The notes below the pieces were generated by a model. The model was not told where the DNA came from. It did not search any database and worked only from the letters and a program-made list of their open reading frames with translations. A program made the translations under genes and the position numbers. Shown here in pieces: positions 50,700 through 59,567 of a stretch of DNA of 64,000 bases. The stretch is taken from the NCBI RefSeq assembly GCF_049651205.1, contig NZ_JBASBR010000007.1, forward strand, positions 62,001-126,000, given 5' to 3'. The DNA is from Castellaniella sp049651205. Lineage in GTDB: Bacteria; Pseudomonadota; Gammaproteobacteria; Burkholderiales; Burkholderiaceae_B. The stretch's first letter is position 1, and the number at the start of each line of letters is the position of its first letter.

Positions 50700-50737
50700 G
50701 GGCTCGGCAGGCCCTGGTCACGGCCGGGGCTGTTTTC

Positions 50738-50759
50738 GGCAAGGCCTTCGGGCTTTGCC
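50738..50759 (+). other. UUCG-tetraloop hairpin between livJ and livH
   Basis: GGCAAGGCC (50738-50746), loop TTCG, GGCTTTGCC (50751-50759): a 9-bp stem with one G-U pair and the extra-stable UUCG loop. No T-run follows, so it is more likely an mRNA-stabilising or processing element that keeps binding-protein message abundant than a terminator. Confidence 0.6.
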
Positions 50760-50783
50760 ATCACCTTGTATATCCCCGCCATT

Positions 50784-51713
50784 ATGTCCGACTTGCTCCC
50801 TCTACTGACGCAACAGCTGTTTAACGGCCTGTCGCTTGGTGCCATCTATGCGCTGATCGCGATCGGCTACACCATGGTCTACGGCATTATTGGCATGATC
50901 AATTTCGCCCATGGCGAAATCTACATGATCGGTGCCTATGTTGGCTTGGTTACGCTTTCTGCGATCGGCATCAATAGCGGCCTGCCACTACCCATCATGA
51001 TCCTCATCATGTTGATCATGGCAATTCTGGTCACGGCCGTCTATGGTTTCGCCGTCGAAAAAGTAGCCTATGCACCGCTGCGCAACAGCCCCCGGCTGGT
51101 TCCCCTGATTTCCGCCATCGGTATGTCCATTTTTCTGCAAAACTGGGTAGCCACCGGGCAGGGCGCCCGCGACATGGCCGTCCCGGCGCTGATCAACGGC
51201 TCAGTTAATTTCACCATCGGGGCCAGTGATTTCTCCGTCACCGCGCCATACTCCAGAATCCTCATTATCGTAGTAACGATCCTGATGATGCTGGGACTGA
51301 CACTTTTCATTAAGTACTCGCGCACCGGACAAGCCTCCCGGGCCTGCTCGCAAGATCTTCACATGGCCAATCTGCTGGGCATCGACACCAGCCGGATCAT
51401 CTCGTTCACCTTCATGATTGGCGCCATGATGGCTGCCGTCGGTGGCGTGCTGATTGCACTTGCCATCGGCAAGCTCAATCCGTTTATTGGCTTCATCGCC
51501 GGAATCAAGGCATTTACCGCCGCCGTCCTGGGAGGCATCGGCAGCATCCCCGGCGCAATGCTGGGCGGTGTGCTGCTGGGCCTGGCCGAAACCTTCGCAG
51601 CCGCATTTATTTCATCGCAGTACAAGGATATTGTTGCCTTCCTGCTGCTCGTCTTCATCCTGATGTTCCGTCCCACGGGGCTATTGGGTAAACCCGAGGT
51701 GGAAAAGGTCTGA
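50784..51713 (+). CDS. livH: Branched-chain amino-acid ABC transporter, permease LivH
   Basis: A 309-residue permease with about eight helices. LLTQQLFNGLSLGAIYALIA, IGYTMVYGIIGMINFAHGEI and the C-terminal AVLGGIGSIPGAMLGGVLLG are LivH signatures. The start ATG at 50784 fits homologues; a TTG six codons earlier is an alternative and neither has a clear ribosome site. The stop overlaps the livM ATG (TGATG). Confidence 0.93.
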   Translation: MSDLLPLLTQQLFNGLSLGAIYALIAIGYTMVYGIIGMINFAHGEIYMIGAYVGLVTLSAIGINSGLPLPIMILIMLIMAILVTAVYGFAVEKVAYAPLRNSPRLVPLISAIGMSIFLQNWVATGQGARDMAVPALINGSVNFTIGASDFSVTAPYSRILIIVVTILMMLGLTLFIKYSRTGQASRACSQDLHMANLLGIDTSRIISFTFMIGAMMAAVGGVLIALAIGKLNPFIGFIAGIKAFTAAVLGGIGSIPGAMLGGVLLGLAETFAAAFISSQYKDIVAFLLLVFILMFRPTGLLGKPEVEKV

Positions 51714-52939
51714 TGATGCACAACCTCAAGAATTCTTTCATTGCCGCACTGATGGCGGGCGTTATCATCGCGCCTGTGTATGGCCTGCAGATTCTACGCA
51801 AAGGTCAGGAAACCTATCTGCAACCCGACTGGAAAATGATCATCGGCGGCATGCTGGCGGTCTTTATATTCCAGATGGTGCGACCACTGCTGTCACGTCG
51901 CAAAAAAACCAGCAAGTTCAAATTCCAGATACCCGCCATCACCGACAGCATGCGCCACAAAGCCATTATTGTGCTGGTGCTGTTTGCCATTGTCTGGCCA
52001 TTTTTCTCTGGCCGGGCCCAAGTGGACATCGCCACACTGGTCCTGATTTACGTCATGTTGGGCCTGGGGCTCAATATCGTGGTCGGGTTTGCTGGTTTGC
52101 TCGATCTGGGCTTTGTCGGCTTTTATGCCACCGGCGCCTATACCTATGCACTGCTTTATCACTGGGCAGGGTGGGGCTTCTGGGAAGCACTGCCCTTTGC
52201 CGGGCTGGTGTCAGCGCTGTTTGGTTTTGTGCTGGGGTTCCCGGTATTGCGTCTGCGAGGCGATTACCTTGCAATCGTCACTCTGGGTTTTGGCGAAATC
52301 ATCCGCCTGCTGCTTATCAACCTCTATAGTTTCACAGGCGGCCCGGACGGCATCTCAGGTATTCCCAAGCCTTCGTTCTTTGGCTATCAAATGACGCGCC
52401 GCTCGATGGACGGTACGCCCACTTTTCACGAGATGATGGGCTGGACGTTTAACAGCGAGCACGTCGTAGTGTATCTGTACCTGATGGCCCTGCTGCTGGT
52501 GCTGTTTACCTTGTATTTCACCAGTCGTCTGATCCGCATGCCCATTGGCAGGGCCTGGGAAGCCTTGCGCGAAGATGAGATCGCTTGCCGCTCGCTGGGT
52601 CTCAACCCCCGCAATATCAAATTGTCGGCCTTCACTATGGGTGCCATGTTTGCAGGCTTCGGCGGCGCGTTTTTCGCAGCACGCCAGGGCCTGGTCAATC
52701 CCGAATCCTTTACCTTCATTGAATCCGCACTGATTCTGGCCATCGTGGTATTGGGTGGCATGGGGTCTCAGCTTGGCGTGATCCTGGCTGCCATACTGCT
52801 TACTGTTGTACCCGAAATCGCCCGCGAGTTCGCCGAATACCGCATGCTGATTTTTGGCCTGGTGATGGTTGCGATGATGGTGTGGCGCCCCCAAGGCCTG
52901 TTACCAGTAAAACGCCCGCAAGTGGAACTAGAATCATGA
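51713..52939 (+). CDS. livM: Branched-chain amino-acid ABC transporter, permease LivM
   Basis: A 408-residue permease. It has the N-terminal extension typical of proteobacterial LivM (about 95 residues) before the transport core. LGLNIVVGFAGLLDLGFVGF, RGDYLAIVTLGFGEIIRLLL and GRAWEALREDEIACRSLGLN are characteristic, the last including the ATPase-contact loop. It overlaps livH by 1 nt and livG by 4 nt, so the whole set is translationally coupled. Confidence 0.93.
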   Translation: MMHNLKNSFIAALMAGVIIAPVYGLQILRKGQETYLQPDWKMIIGGMLAVFIFQMVRPLLSRRKKTSKFKFQIPAITDSMRHKAIIVLVLFAIVWPFFSGRAQVDIATLVLIYVMLGLGLNIVVGFAGLLDLGFVGFYATGAYTYALLYHWAGWGFWEALPFAGLVSALFGFVLGFPVLRLRGDYLAIVTLGFGEIIRLLLINLYSFTGGPDGISGIPKPSFFGYQMTRRSMDGTPTFHEMMGWTFNSEHVVVYLYLMALLLVLFTLYFTSRLIRMPIGRAWEALREDEIACRSLGLNPRNIKLSAFTMGAMFAGFGGAFFAARQGLVNPESFTFIESALILAIVVLGGMGSQLGVILAAILLTVVPEIAREFAEYRMLIFGLVMVAMMVWRPQGLLPVKRPQVELES

Positions 52940-53700
52940 GTGAATCTTTATTGCAGGTCAGCGGGCTGACCATGCGGTTTGGTGGCCTGCTGGCTGTCGA
53001 CCAAATTGATTTTGACGTTCGCAAGAACGAAGTCTTTGCCATCATCGGCCCAAACGGCGCCGGCAAGACCACGGTTTTTAATTGTGTGGGCGGTTTCTAC
53101 AAACCCACCACCGGACGCATTACCATGGACAGCAAGCCCATCACCGGCCTGCCCAGCCATAAGGTGGCGCGTCACGGCCTGGTGCGCACATTCCAAAATG
53201 TGCGTCTATTTAAAAACCTGACAGTCCTCGAAAATCTTTTGGTGGCCCAGCACACGCTGATGCAAACCGGTTTACTGCAAGGTTTGTTCAAGCTGCCATC
53301 CTTTCGCCACTCAGAGTCTGAGGCCAAGCAGCGGGCGGTTCAGTGGCTGGATTTCATGAATATTCGCGAGTATGCCAACCGCGAAGCAGGCAACCTGGCC
53401 TACGGCCACCAGCGCCGCCTCGAGATTGCCCGCTGCATGATCACGCAACCGCGATTGCTGATGCTCGACGAGCCCGCAGCCGGCCTGAATCCTCAAGAAA
53501 AACACGATCTCTCCCTCCTGATCGACCAGTTGCGCCGCGAATACGGTGTCGCTGTGTTGCTCATCGAGCATGACATGAGCCTGATCATGGGCGTCTCAGA
53601 TCGCATTCTGGTCATGGAGCACGGCAAACCCATCATTACCGGCCTGCCCGAGGAGGTCCGCACGGATCCCCGTGTCATCAAAGCTTATTTGGGGGAATAA
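52936..53700 (+). CDS. livG: Branched-chain amino-acid ABC transporter, ATPase LivG
   Basis: A 254-residue ATPase. Walker A GPNGAGKTTVFN, signature LAYGHQRRLEIARCM (LSGGQ replaced by LAYGHQ, normal for LivG), Walker B LLMLDEPAAGLNPQE, H-loop LIEHDMSLIMGVSDRI. The C-terminal tail TDPRVIKAYLGE is a LivG hallmark. It forms a heterodimer with LivF, whose gene follows after 2 nt. Confidence 0.95.
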   Translation: MSESLLQVSGLTMRFGGLLAVDQIDFDVRKNEVFAIIGPNGAGKTTVFNCVGGFYKPTTGRITMDSKPITGLPSHKVARHGLVRTFQNVRLFKNLTVLENLLVAQHTLMQTGLLQGLFKLPSFRHSESEAKQRAVQWLDFMNIREYANREAGNLAYGHQRRLEIARCMITQPRLLMLDEPAAGLNPQEKHDLSLLIDQLRREYGVAVLLIEHDMSLIMGVSDRILVMEHGKPIITGLPEEVRTDPRVIKAYLGE

Positions 53701-53702
53701 CC

Positions 53703-54404
53703 GTGCTCAAACTAGAAAACGTCAGTACGTTTTACGGCGCCATTCAGGCACTCAACGAAGTCTCTGTTGAAGTCAACCAGGGTGAGATCGTTACCCTGAT
53801 TGGTGCCAATGGCGCCGGTAAAACCACCTTGCTCATGACGGTCTGCGGTAATCCCCGTGCACGCTCTGGGCGCATCACCTTCGAGGGCGAGGACATCACC
53901 GAACAGCCCACTCATACAGTGATGCAACGAGGAATCGCCATTTCACCAGAGGGTCGTCGGGTATTTCCCGACCTCACCGTGGCCGAGAATCTGAACATGG
54001 GCGCATTTTTTCTCAATAAGTCCCAAACCGAAGAAAGCATGGAGCACGTCTTCGATCTGTTTCCACGCCTTAAAGAACGGGCCAACCAACGGGCAGGCAC
54101 GATGTCCGGAGGCGAGCAGCAAATGCTGGCCATCGGCAGGGCGCTGATGACACGTCCCAAGCTCTTGTTGCTTGACGAACCCACACTGGGCTTAGCTCCG
54201 CTGATCATTGCGCAGATCTTCGACATCATCCGCACCATCCGGGAAGAGGGTGTCACGGTGTTTTTGGTTGAGCAAAATGCCAATAAGGCACTGCAGGTGG
54301 CCGACCGCGGTTACGTACTGGAAACCGGTAAAGTGGTGCTGGCTGATACCGGCGCAAATCTGCTCAGCAATGACGAAGTACGCAAGGCCTATCTGGGCGC
54401 GTAA
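53703..54404 (+). CDS. livF: Branched-chain amino-acid ABC transporter, ATPase LivF
   Basis: A 233-residue ATPase starting at GTG 53703, with a G-rich ribosome site 6-7 nt upstream. Walker A GANGAGKTTLLM, signature MSGGEQQMLAIGRALM, Walker B LLLLDEPTLGLAPLI, H-loop LVEQNANKALQVADRGYVLE. It ends NDEVRKAYLGA, as LivF does. It is the last gene of livJHMGF; a terminator follows. Confidence 0.95.
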   Translation: MLKLENVSTFYGAIQALNEVSVEVNQGEIVTLIGANGAGKTTLLMTVCGNPRARSGRITFEGEDITEQPTHTVMQRGIAISPEGRRVFPDLTVAENLNMGAFFLNKSQTEESMEHVFDLFPRLKERANQRAGTMSGGEQQMLAIGRALMTRPKLLLLDEPTLGLAPLIIAQIFDIIRTIREEGVTVFLVEQNANKALQVADRGYVLETGKVVLADTGANLLSNDEVRKAYLGA

Positions 54405-54423
54405 TCGGCCAGTAAGCCAATAG

Positions 54424-54484
54424 AACAAGGCCAGTGCCGGCGCTGTAAGGAGATCACAGCAAACCGGCACTGGCCTTGTTTTTA
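54424..54484 (+). terminator. Rho-independent terminator after livF
   Basis: A 17-bp stem, AACAAGGCCAGTGCCGG (54424-54440) with CCGGCACTGGCCTTGTT (54464-54480), followed by a T-run. The 23-nt loop holds its own small GCTGT/ACAGC stem. It separates the liv operon from the convergent GST gene. Confidence 0.9.
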
Positions 54485-54520
54485 CAGCAGCCTTACCACC
54501 AATGATTATTGCAGGCTGCC

Positions 54521-55132
54521 TTAGATAAGGCCTTGTGCCTTCAGAGCTGCTTGCACGCCGGGATCTGCCTGCATGCGTTGCTGAAACTTGCGAAGATTTT
54601 CCATGTCGGGCAAAGCAAGTTGCTTGGCATCAGCCCACATCAGCAAGACAAACAGATAGGGATCCGCCACAGAGCGCTGCTCACCCAACCATTCGCGGCC
54701 CTTCAGGCGCTGATTGGCGAGGGCAAACATACCCTTGAGCTTTTCGACGGCCTTGCTGGCAAGCACCTTGCCAATGGCCTCGTCGCCACCGCTAAAGTAC
54801 GGTGCCCCAAAGACCAGGGCAAACGTGCGGTGCATGTCCGAATTGCAAAAGCTGAGCCAACGTCGTGCTTCAGCACGTGTACGCGGGGTGTCGCCCAGCA
54901 AATTGGCCTCAGGATTCAGTTCAGCCAGGTAATCGAGAATCGCCGCACTTTGAGTCAGTACGAAGTCGCCATCCACCAGAGTAGGCACTGCGCCAGCCGG
55001 ATTGAGCTTGAGGTATGCGGGCTCTTTGGTTTGCTCACGGGTCAGGCGCTCGGTTTCGTAGGGTTTGCCAATCCACTCGAGTGCGATATGGGTAGCCAGC
55101 GGGCAGGCCCCAGGAAAGTAATAAAGCTTCAT
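54521..55132 (-). CDS. Beta-class glutathione S-transferase
   Basis: A 203-residue GST. The start MKLYYFPGACPLATHIALEW has Cys10, the mixed-disulfide cysteine of bacterial beta-class enzymes, and the thioredoxin-like domain includes NPAGAVPTLVDGDFVLTQSAAIL (cis-Pro and the glutathione-binding Ser). The helical C-terminal domain spans about 90-203. An upstream in-frame Met at 55210 is rejected. Substrates are unknown. It faces livF tail to tail. Confidence 0.88.
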   Translation of the reverse strand: MKLYYFPGACPLATHIALEWIGKPYETERLTREQTKEPAYLKLNPAGAVPTLVDGDFVLTQSAAILDYLAELNPEANLLGDTPRTRAEARRWLSFCNSDMHRTFALVFGAPYFSGGDEAIGKVLASKAVEKLKGMFALANQRLKGREWLGEQRSVADPYLFVLLMWADAKQLALPDMENLRKFQQRMQADPGVQAALKAQGLI

Positions 55133-55314
55133 GAAGTTTCTTCCATCAGTGTGAAATCCACCTGCTGTTATACCACCGCAAAAGAGACAGGGCTGTCCGT
55201 GGCCATACACGCTCAGGGTCGACTTCCCGCCACAACGGCACTAAACCCTGACGGGCTTGGCTTAGAGTAGACTAGAGACTCATTGACGCTTTGACTGAGA
55301 AGAAAGGCCCGTCC

Positions 55315-56289
55315 ATGGACCCACTGCACATCGTATTTCTGGATAGAGGCACTGTCCCGGCATCCATTGATATCCCTGCACCAGCTGTGCCCCACGAATG
55401 GGTTTCTTATACAAAGACATCCCCCGACGAAGTCGTCGAGCGTATTCGTACTGCAGATATCGTTGTCACCAACAAAGTGGTGCTCAATGCCAGCATACTG
55501 CAGCAGGCCCCGCAACTTAAAATGATTGCCCTTACGGCCACCGGCACCGACAACATCGACCTCGATGCCTGCAATCACCGGAGCATCATTGTCTCCAACG
55601 TGCGCGAGTACGCCGTGCACTCCGTGCCCGAGCACGTCTTTGCACTGATGCTGGCCCTCAGGCGCAATCTGTTGGCATACCATCAATCGGTGGGGCGGGG
55701 ACGCTGGCAGGAAAGCAACCAGTTTTGCTATTTTGATTATCCGATCCAGGATCTTGCCGGTGCAACACTGGGCATCATTGGCCGAGGAGCCCTCGGAGAA
55801 GCCGTGGCTGAAATCGCCCGCGCCTTTGATATGAGAGTGCAATTTGCAGCCCGCCGGGATACCGATGCCCCTGCTGAAGACTACACATCATTCAGCCATG
55901 TTTTGCGCACCAGTGATGTCATCAGCCTGCATTGTCCGCTCAATGCCCAAACACGCAACATGATCTCGGCAGACGAGTTCTCGCTGATGGAGCGCAAGCC
56001 CCTGCTCATCAACACAGCCCGAGGCGGATTGGTGGACGAGGTCGCCCTGGGACGCGCGCTCGAAACCGGACAGATCAGCGGCGCAGGGTTTGATGTTGCC
56101 ACGCAGGAACCCCCGGCACCCGATCACCCTTTATTAAAACTGCTGCGATTTCCAAATTTCATCCTGACTCCGCACGTGGCCTGGGCCAGCCAGGAAGCCA
56201 TCCACGGGATGGCCAAACAGGTTTGCAACAACATCGAGGCCTTTTGCAATGGTTCGCCCCGCAATGTGGTAGCTGGATTCAGTGGCTAA
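55315..56289 (+). CDS. D-2-hydroxyacid dehydrogenase (glycerate dehydrogenase-like)
   Basis: A 324-residue NAD-dependent dehydrogenase. Rossmann motif LGIIGRGALGEAVAEIARAF. The catalytic Arg (INTARGGLVDE), Glu and His (LTPHVAWASQEA) are present. The length and GTDNIDLDACNHRSIIVSNV suggest a HprA-type hydroxypyruvate/glycerate dehydrogenase. GAAAGG precedes the ATG at 55315. It lies 50 nt upstream of an erythrose-4-phosphate-dehydrogenase-like gene, a pairing that would also suit a PdxB-like role in vitamin B6 synthesis, but PdxB is normally about 380 residues with a C-terminal domain absent here. Confidence 0.85.
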   Translation: MDPLHIVFLDRGTVPASIDIPAPAVPHEWVSYTKTSPDEVVERIRTADIVVTNKVVLNASILQQAPQLKMIALTATGTDNIDLDACNHRSIIVSNVREYAVHSVPEHVFALMLALRRNLLAYHQSVGRGRWQESNQFCYFDYPIQDLAGATLGIIGRGALGEAVAEIARAFDMRVQFAARRDTDAPAEDYTSFSHVLRTSDVISLHCPLNAQTRNMISADEFSLMERKPLLINTARGGLVDEVALGRALETGQISGAGFDVATQEPPAPDHPLLKLLRFPNFILTPHVAWASQEAIHGMAKQVCNNIEAFCNGSPRNVVAGFSG

Positions 56290-56339
56290 GAAAACCGTGG
56301 CAACACCATGTGCATCATGCAGGCCCCAAATTAATCCCC

Positions 56340-57383
56340 ATGTCTAAGCCCTTGAAAATCGCCATCAATGGCTATGGCCGTATTGGCCGTTGCGTTTTAC
56401 GCGCCCTGATCGAATCCGGACATTACGGCGCTGTGCAGGTGGTGGCCATCAACGAGCCCGCTGATCTGCAGTCGATGGCTTATCTGACGCAGTTTGATTC
56501 CACCCATGGCGTTTTCCCAGGCGAAGTCAGCGTCACTTCATCGGGATTGCGAGTTGCCGGCCAGGACATTGCCGTTTTTCATGCCAACACGCCGGCAGAC
56601 GTCCCTTGGGCCTCGCTGGGCCTGGATCTGGTACTTGAATGCTCGGGTGCCTATGGCAGCCGGGACGCGCTCAATGCCTTTCTTGACGCGGGATGCCCCC
56701 GCTTGCTGGTGTCCAACCCAGGTCACAGCGCAGGAGACGTCGATTGCACGATTGTGCATGGCACCAATGATCTCGAACTACGGGCCTCACACCGGATCGT
56801 ATCTGCAGCATCCTGCACCACCAACAGCGTTGTTCCCATTCTTGATCTGCTGGATCGCCATCTAGGGGTGGAAAGCGCATTTCTGACCACCTTGCATTCG
56901 GTGATGAACGACCAGCCCATGATCGACGGCTATCACCATTCTGATTTGAGGCGTACCCGATCGGCCATACAATCGATTGTGCCGGTAACTACCGGCCTAG
57001 CCCAAGGTGTAGAACGCCTTTTGCCCCAACTTGCCGGACGCATCCAAGCCAAGGCCGTCAGGATGCCCATTCTTAACGTATCCGCAATCGACCTCACTGC
57101 CAATCTGGCACACGCCACAACGGTGGAAAATCTCAATGCGCTGATACAGGACGCCGTGTTGGCACATCCCAGGCTGCTAGCCTGGACCCAACAACCTCAT
57201 GCGTCCATCGACTTCAATCACAATCCCCACTCTGCAATCGTGGATCTCGGACAAACCCGCGTCAACAACGGGCAGTTTGTCAATCTGCTGATTTGGTTTG
57301 ACAACGAGTGGGGGTTTGCCAACCGGATGATCGATCTGGCTCTTGCGTGGGCCAGATTGTTTCGCGGCACCAGCATAAGCTAG
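56340..57383 (+). CDS. epd: Erythrose-4-phosphate dehydrogenase-like (GAPDH family)
   Basis: A 347-residue GAPDH-fold enzyme. NAD site INGYGRIGRCVLRALIE; catalytic Cys159 in AASCTTNSVVP. The region TTLHSVMNDQPMIDGYHHSD and IQSIVPVTTGLAQGVERLLPQ follows the Epd rather than the glycolytic GapA pattern (TVHAYTxDQ, LPxLxGK), and VRMPILNVSAIDLT lacks the GapA PTPxGSVVDL form. It probably oxidises erythrose-4-phosphate for pyridoxal phosphate synthesis; glyceraldehyde-3-phosphate activity is possible. It has 60 nt to fumC. Confidence 0.75.
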   Translation: MSKPLKIAINGYGRIGRCVLRALIESGHYGAVQVVAINEPADLQSMAYLTQFDSTHGVFPGEVSVTSSGLRVAGQDIAVFHANTPADVPWASLGLDLVLECSGAYGSRDALNAFLDAGCPRLLVSNPGHSAGDVDCTIVHGTNDLELRASHRIVSAASCTTNSVVPILDLLDRHLGVESAFLTTLHSVMNDQPMIDGYHHSDLRRTRSAIQSIVPVTTGLAQGVERLLPQLAGRIQAKAVRMPILNVSAIDLTANLAHATTVENLNALIQDAVLAHPRLLAWTQQPHASIDFNHNPHSAIVDLGQTRVNNGQFVNLLIWFDNEWGFANRMIDLALAWARLFRGTSIS

Positions 57384-57442
57384 CGTCGGCGCATTCCGTT
57401 TTTACCTTCACTTCAATCGAAACGATACAGGAGCTTGATATC

Positions 57443-58846
57443 ATGGCTGATAGCCGTACTGAAACCGATTCCATGGGACCCATCGAGGTACCCAGCGCCC
57501 ATTACTGGGGAGCCCAGACCCAGCGGTCAATTCAAAACTTTCCGATTGGCGTGGCTCGTTTTCGTTGGCAGCCTCCGGTGATTCACGCCTTGGGCGTTTT
57601 GAAAAAAGCCGCTGCGCAGGCTAACACCGAGCTCGGCGAGCTTCCGGCAGATATCGGCAAACTGGTTGAACAGGCCGCCACCGAAGTCATCGACGGGAAA
57701 CTCAATGCCGAGTTTCCGCTGGTGGTGTTCCAGACAGGTTCGGGCACTCAATCCAACATGAACGCCAATGAAGTCATCTCCAACCGGGCGATCGAGCTGG
57801 CAGGGGGGGCCATGGGATCCAAATCACCCGTGCACCCCAATGATCACGTCAATCGCGGGCAATCCTCCAACGATACGTTTCCGACAGCCATGCACATCGC
57901 CGTGGCAACCGAGCTGGCACGGCATCTGTTTCCATCGGTAGGCAAGTTGCGCGCCACTCTGGATGCCAAAGCCCAGGCCTTCGAGAAAATCGTCAAAACG
58001 GGCCGCACCCACTTGCAGGATGCCACCCCCATTACCCTGGGCCAGGAAATCAGTGCCTGGGTGGCACAAATTGATTTTGCCCTGGACGCAGTGCAAGCCG
58101 CATTGCCTGGTGTCTACGACCTGGCCATCGGGGGTACAGCGGTTGGTACCGGCCTAAACGCCCATCCGCGTTTTGGCGAACTGGCGGCCGCCCGCATCGC
58201 AGACATCACCGGTTTACCGTTTCGCAGCGCAGAAAACAAATTTTTTGCTTTATCGGCTCATGATGCACTGGTCAATATGTCGGCTGCCCTGCGCACGCTG
58301 GCTGGCGCACTGATGAAAATCGCCAATGATGTGCGCTGGCTGGCCAGTGGCCCACGTTGCGGCATCGGAGAGCTCACCATTCCCGAAAACGAGCCAGGCT
58401 CGTCCATCATGCCGGGCAAGGTAAACCCCACACAATGCGAAGCCATGACCATGGTCTGCGTTCAGGTGTTTGGTAACGACGCGGCTGTGGCCTTTGCGGG
58501 TTCACAAGGCAACTTCCAGCTTAATGTCTACAAACCTGTCATGGTTCACAACGTGCTCGAAAGCATCGGTCTGCTGGCGGATGCCTGCCTGTCATTCGAC
58601 GAGCACTGCGCCCTGGGGATCGAACCCAACGCCGAGCGTATTCAGCAAAACCTGGAAAAAAACCTGATGTTGGTGACGGCCCTAAATCGCCACATCGGCT
58701 ACGACAAAGCCGCCGCCATCGCCAAAAAGGCCCATAAAGAACACAGTACCCTGCGGCAGGCCGCTTTGGCGCTGGGTTTCCTGACAGATGCGCAGTACGA
58801 TGAATGGATCATCCCTCTGGATATGACGCATCCCAGTAAAGGCTAA
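57443..58846 (+). CDS. fumC: Class II fumarate hydratase
   Basis: A 467-residue oxygen-stable tetrameric fumarase of the TCA cycle (fumarate + H2O to malate). VFQTGSGTQSNMNANEV and HPNDHVNRGQSSNDTFPTAM line the active site, TGRTHLQDATPITLGQE carries the catalytic His, and GSSIMPGKVNPTQCEAM is the superfamily signature. CAGGAG precedes the start at 57443. It is followed by a DUF488 gene after 3 nt. Confidence 0.96.
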   Translation: MADSRTETDSMGPIEVPSAHYWGAQTQRSIQNFPIGVARFRWQPPVIHALGVLKKAAAQANTELGELPADIGKLVEQAATEVIDGKLNAEFPLVVFQTGSGTQSNMNANEVISNRAIELAGGAMGSKSPVHPNDHVNRGQSSNDTFPTAMHIAVATELARHLFPSVGKLRATLDAKAQAFEKIVKTGRTHLQDATPITLGQEISAWVAQIDFALDAVQAALPGVYDLAIGGTAVGTGLNAHPRFGELAAARIADITGLPFRSAENKFFALSAHDALVNMSAALRTLAGALMKIANDVRWLASGPRCGIGELTIPENEPGSSIMPGKVNPTQCEAMTMVCVQVFGNDAAVAFAGSQGNFQLNVYKPVMVHNVLESIGLLADACLSFDEHCALGIEPNAERIQQNLEKNLMLVTALNRHIGYDKAAAIAKKAHKEHSTLRQAALALGFLTDAQYDEWIIPLDMTHPSKG

Positions 58847-58849
58847 GCC

Positions 58850-59224
58850 ATGACAAACCGAGTCCAGATCAAACGTGCCTACGACGCCCCCGCAAATAGC
58901 GACGGCTATCGTGTCCTGGTCGATCGACTCTGGCCTCGGGGCATCTCCAAACAAACCTTGCACCACGACCAATGGTGCAAGGATCTCGCTCCCAGCACTG
59001 ATTTACGGAAGTGGTTCGATCACAAACCCGAACGCTGGGAGAAATTTCATGAAGATTACCTGGCCGAGCTGGCGACCGAACAGGCGACCAAACAAATCGA
59101 CGAGATTCTGGCAGCCACCAAAAGCGGCAAGATCACCTTGCTCTATGGTGCCAAGGATACCGAACACAATCAGGCTGTCGTGCTTGCCGAGCTCATGAAC
59201 CGCCGCGATCAGCACGCGCGCTGA
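58850..59224 (+). CDS. DUF488 family protein
   Basis: A 124-residue small protein starting MTNRVQIKRAYDAPANSDGY. VLVDRLWPRGISKQTLHHDQ, LRKWFDHKPERWEKFHEDYL and ITLLYGAKDTEHNQAVVLAE are DUF488 landmarks (YeaO-like). Function is not established for this family. Only 3 nt separate it from fumC, so it is co-transcribed, and the NfeD gene follows 13 nt later. Confidence 0.87.
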   Translation: MTNRVQIKRAYDAPANSDGYRVLVDRLWPRGISKQTLHHDQWCKDLAPSTDLRKWFDHKPERWEKFHEDYLAELATEQATKQIDEILAATKSGKITLLYGAKDTEHNQAVVLAELMNRRDQHAR

Positions 59225-59237
59225 CGGAGATCTGCAG

Positions 59238-59567
59238 ATGCTGCTGCTTTATTTTGGCACTCAATCCGTGTGGGCGCTGATTCTGCTTGGACTGGTGATC
59301 GTACTGGCGGCCGTCATCGGCATCCAGGCCCATCGCAGCCGGGCGTTGGGTGGCAACGAAGAACTGCTCGGGATGCTGGGCGAGGTCACCGATCAACCCG
59401 ACGCGCGCGGAACCAGTCGTGTTCTGGTGCGCGGTGAAATCTGGCAGGCCCGATCAGACACGGCCATCAGCCCCGGCCAAACCATCCGGGTCAAGCGTGT
59501 GCGCGGGCTGGTGCTGACTGTCGAGCCCCTGCCTTCCGGTGACAAAATTTCTGGAGAATCCTCATGA
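59238..59567 (+). CDS. Short NfeD-family membrane protein
   Basis: A 109-residue protein with an N-terminal hydrophobic segment (VWALILLGLVIVLAAVIGI) and a soluble OB-fold NfeD domain (LLGMLGEVTDQPDARGTSRVLVRGEIWQARS, then GQTIRVKRVRGLVLTVEPL). It lacks the ClpP-like protease domain of long NfeD proteins. Such short forms are encoded beside slipin genes, as here, where it overlaps the slipin start by 4 nt. A partner role in membrane microdomains is inferred. Confidence 0.85.
   Translation: MLLLYFGTQSVWALILLGLVIVLAAVIGIQAHRSRALGGNEELLGMLGEVTDQPDARGTSRVLVRGEIWQARSDTAISPGQTIRVKRVRGLVLTVEPLPSGDKISGESS

Noticed and set aside
54509..55270. A 253-codon plus-strand open frame over the GST gene
   Set aside because: The minus strand encodes a complete beta-class GST with Cys10; the plus-strand product has scattered Cys/His and no family.
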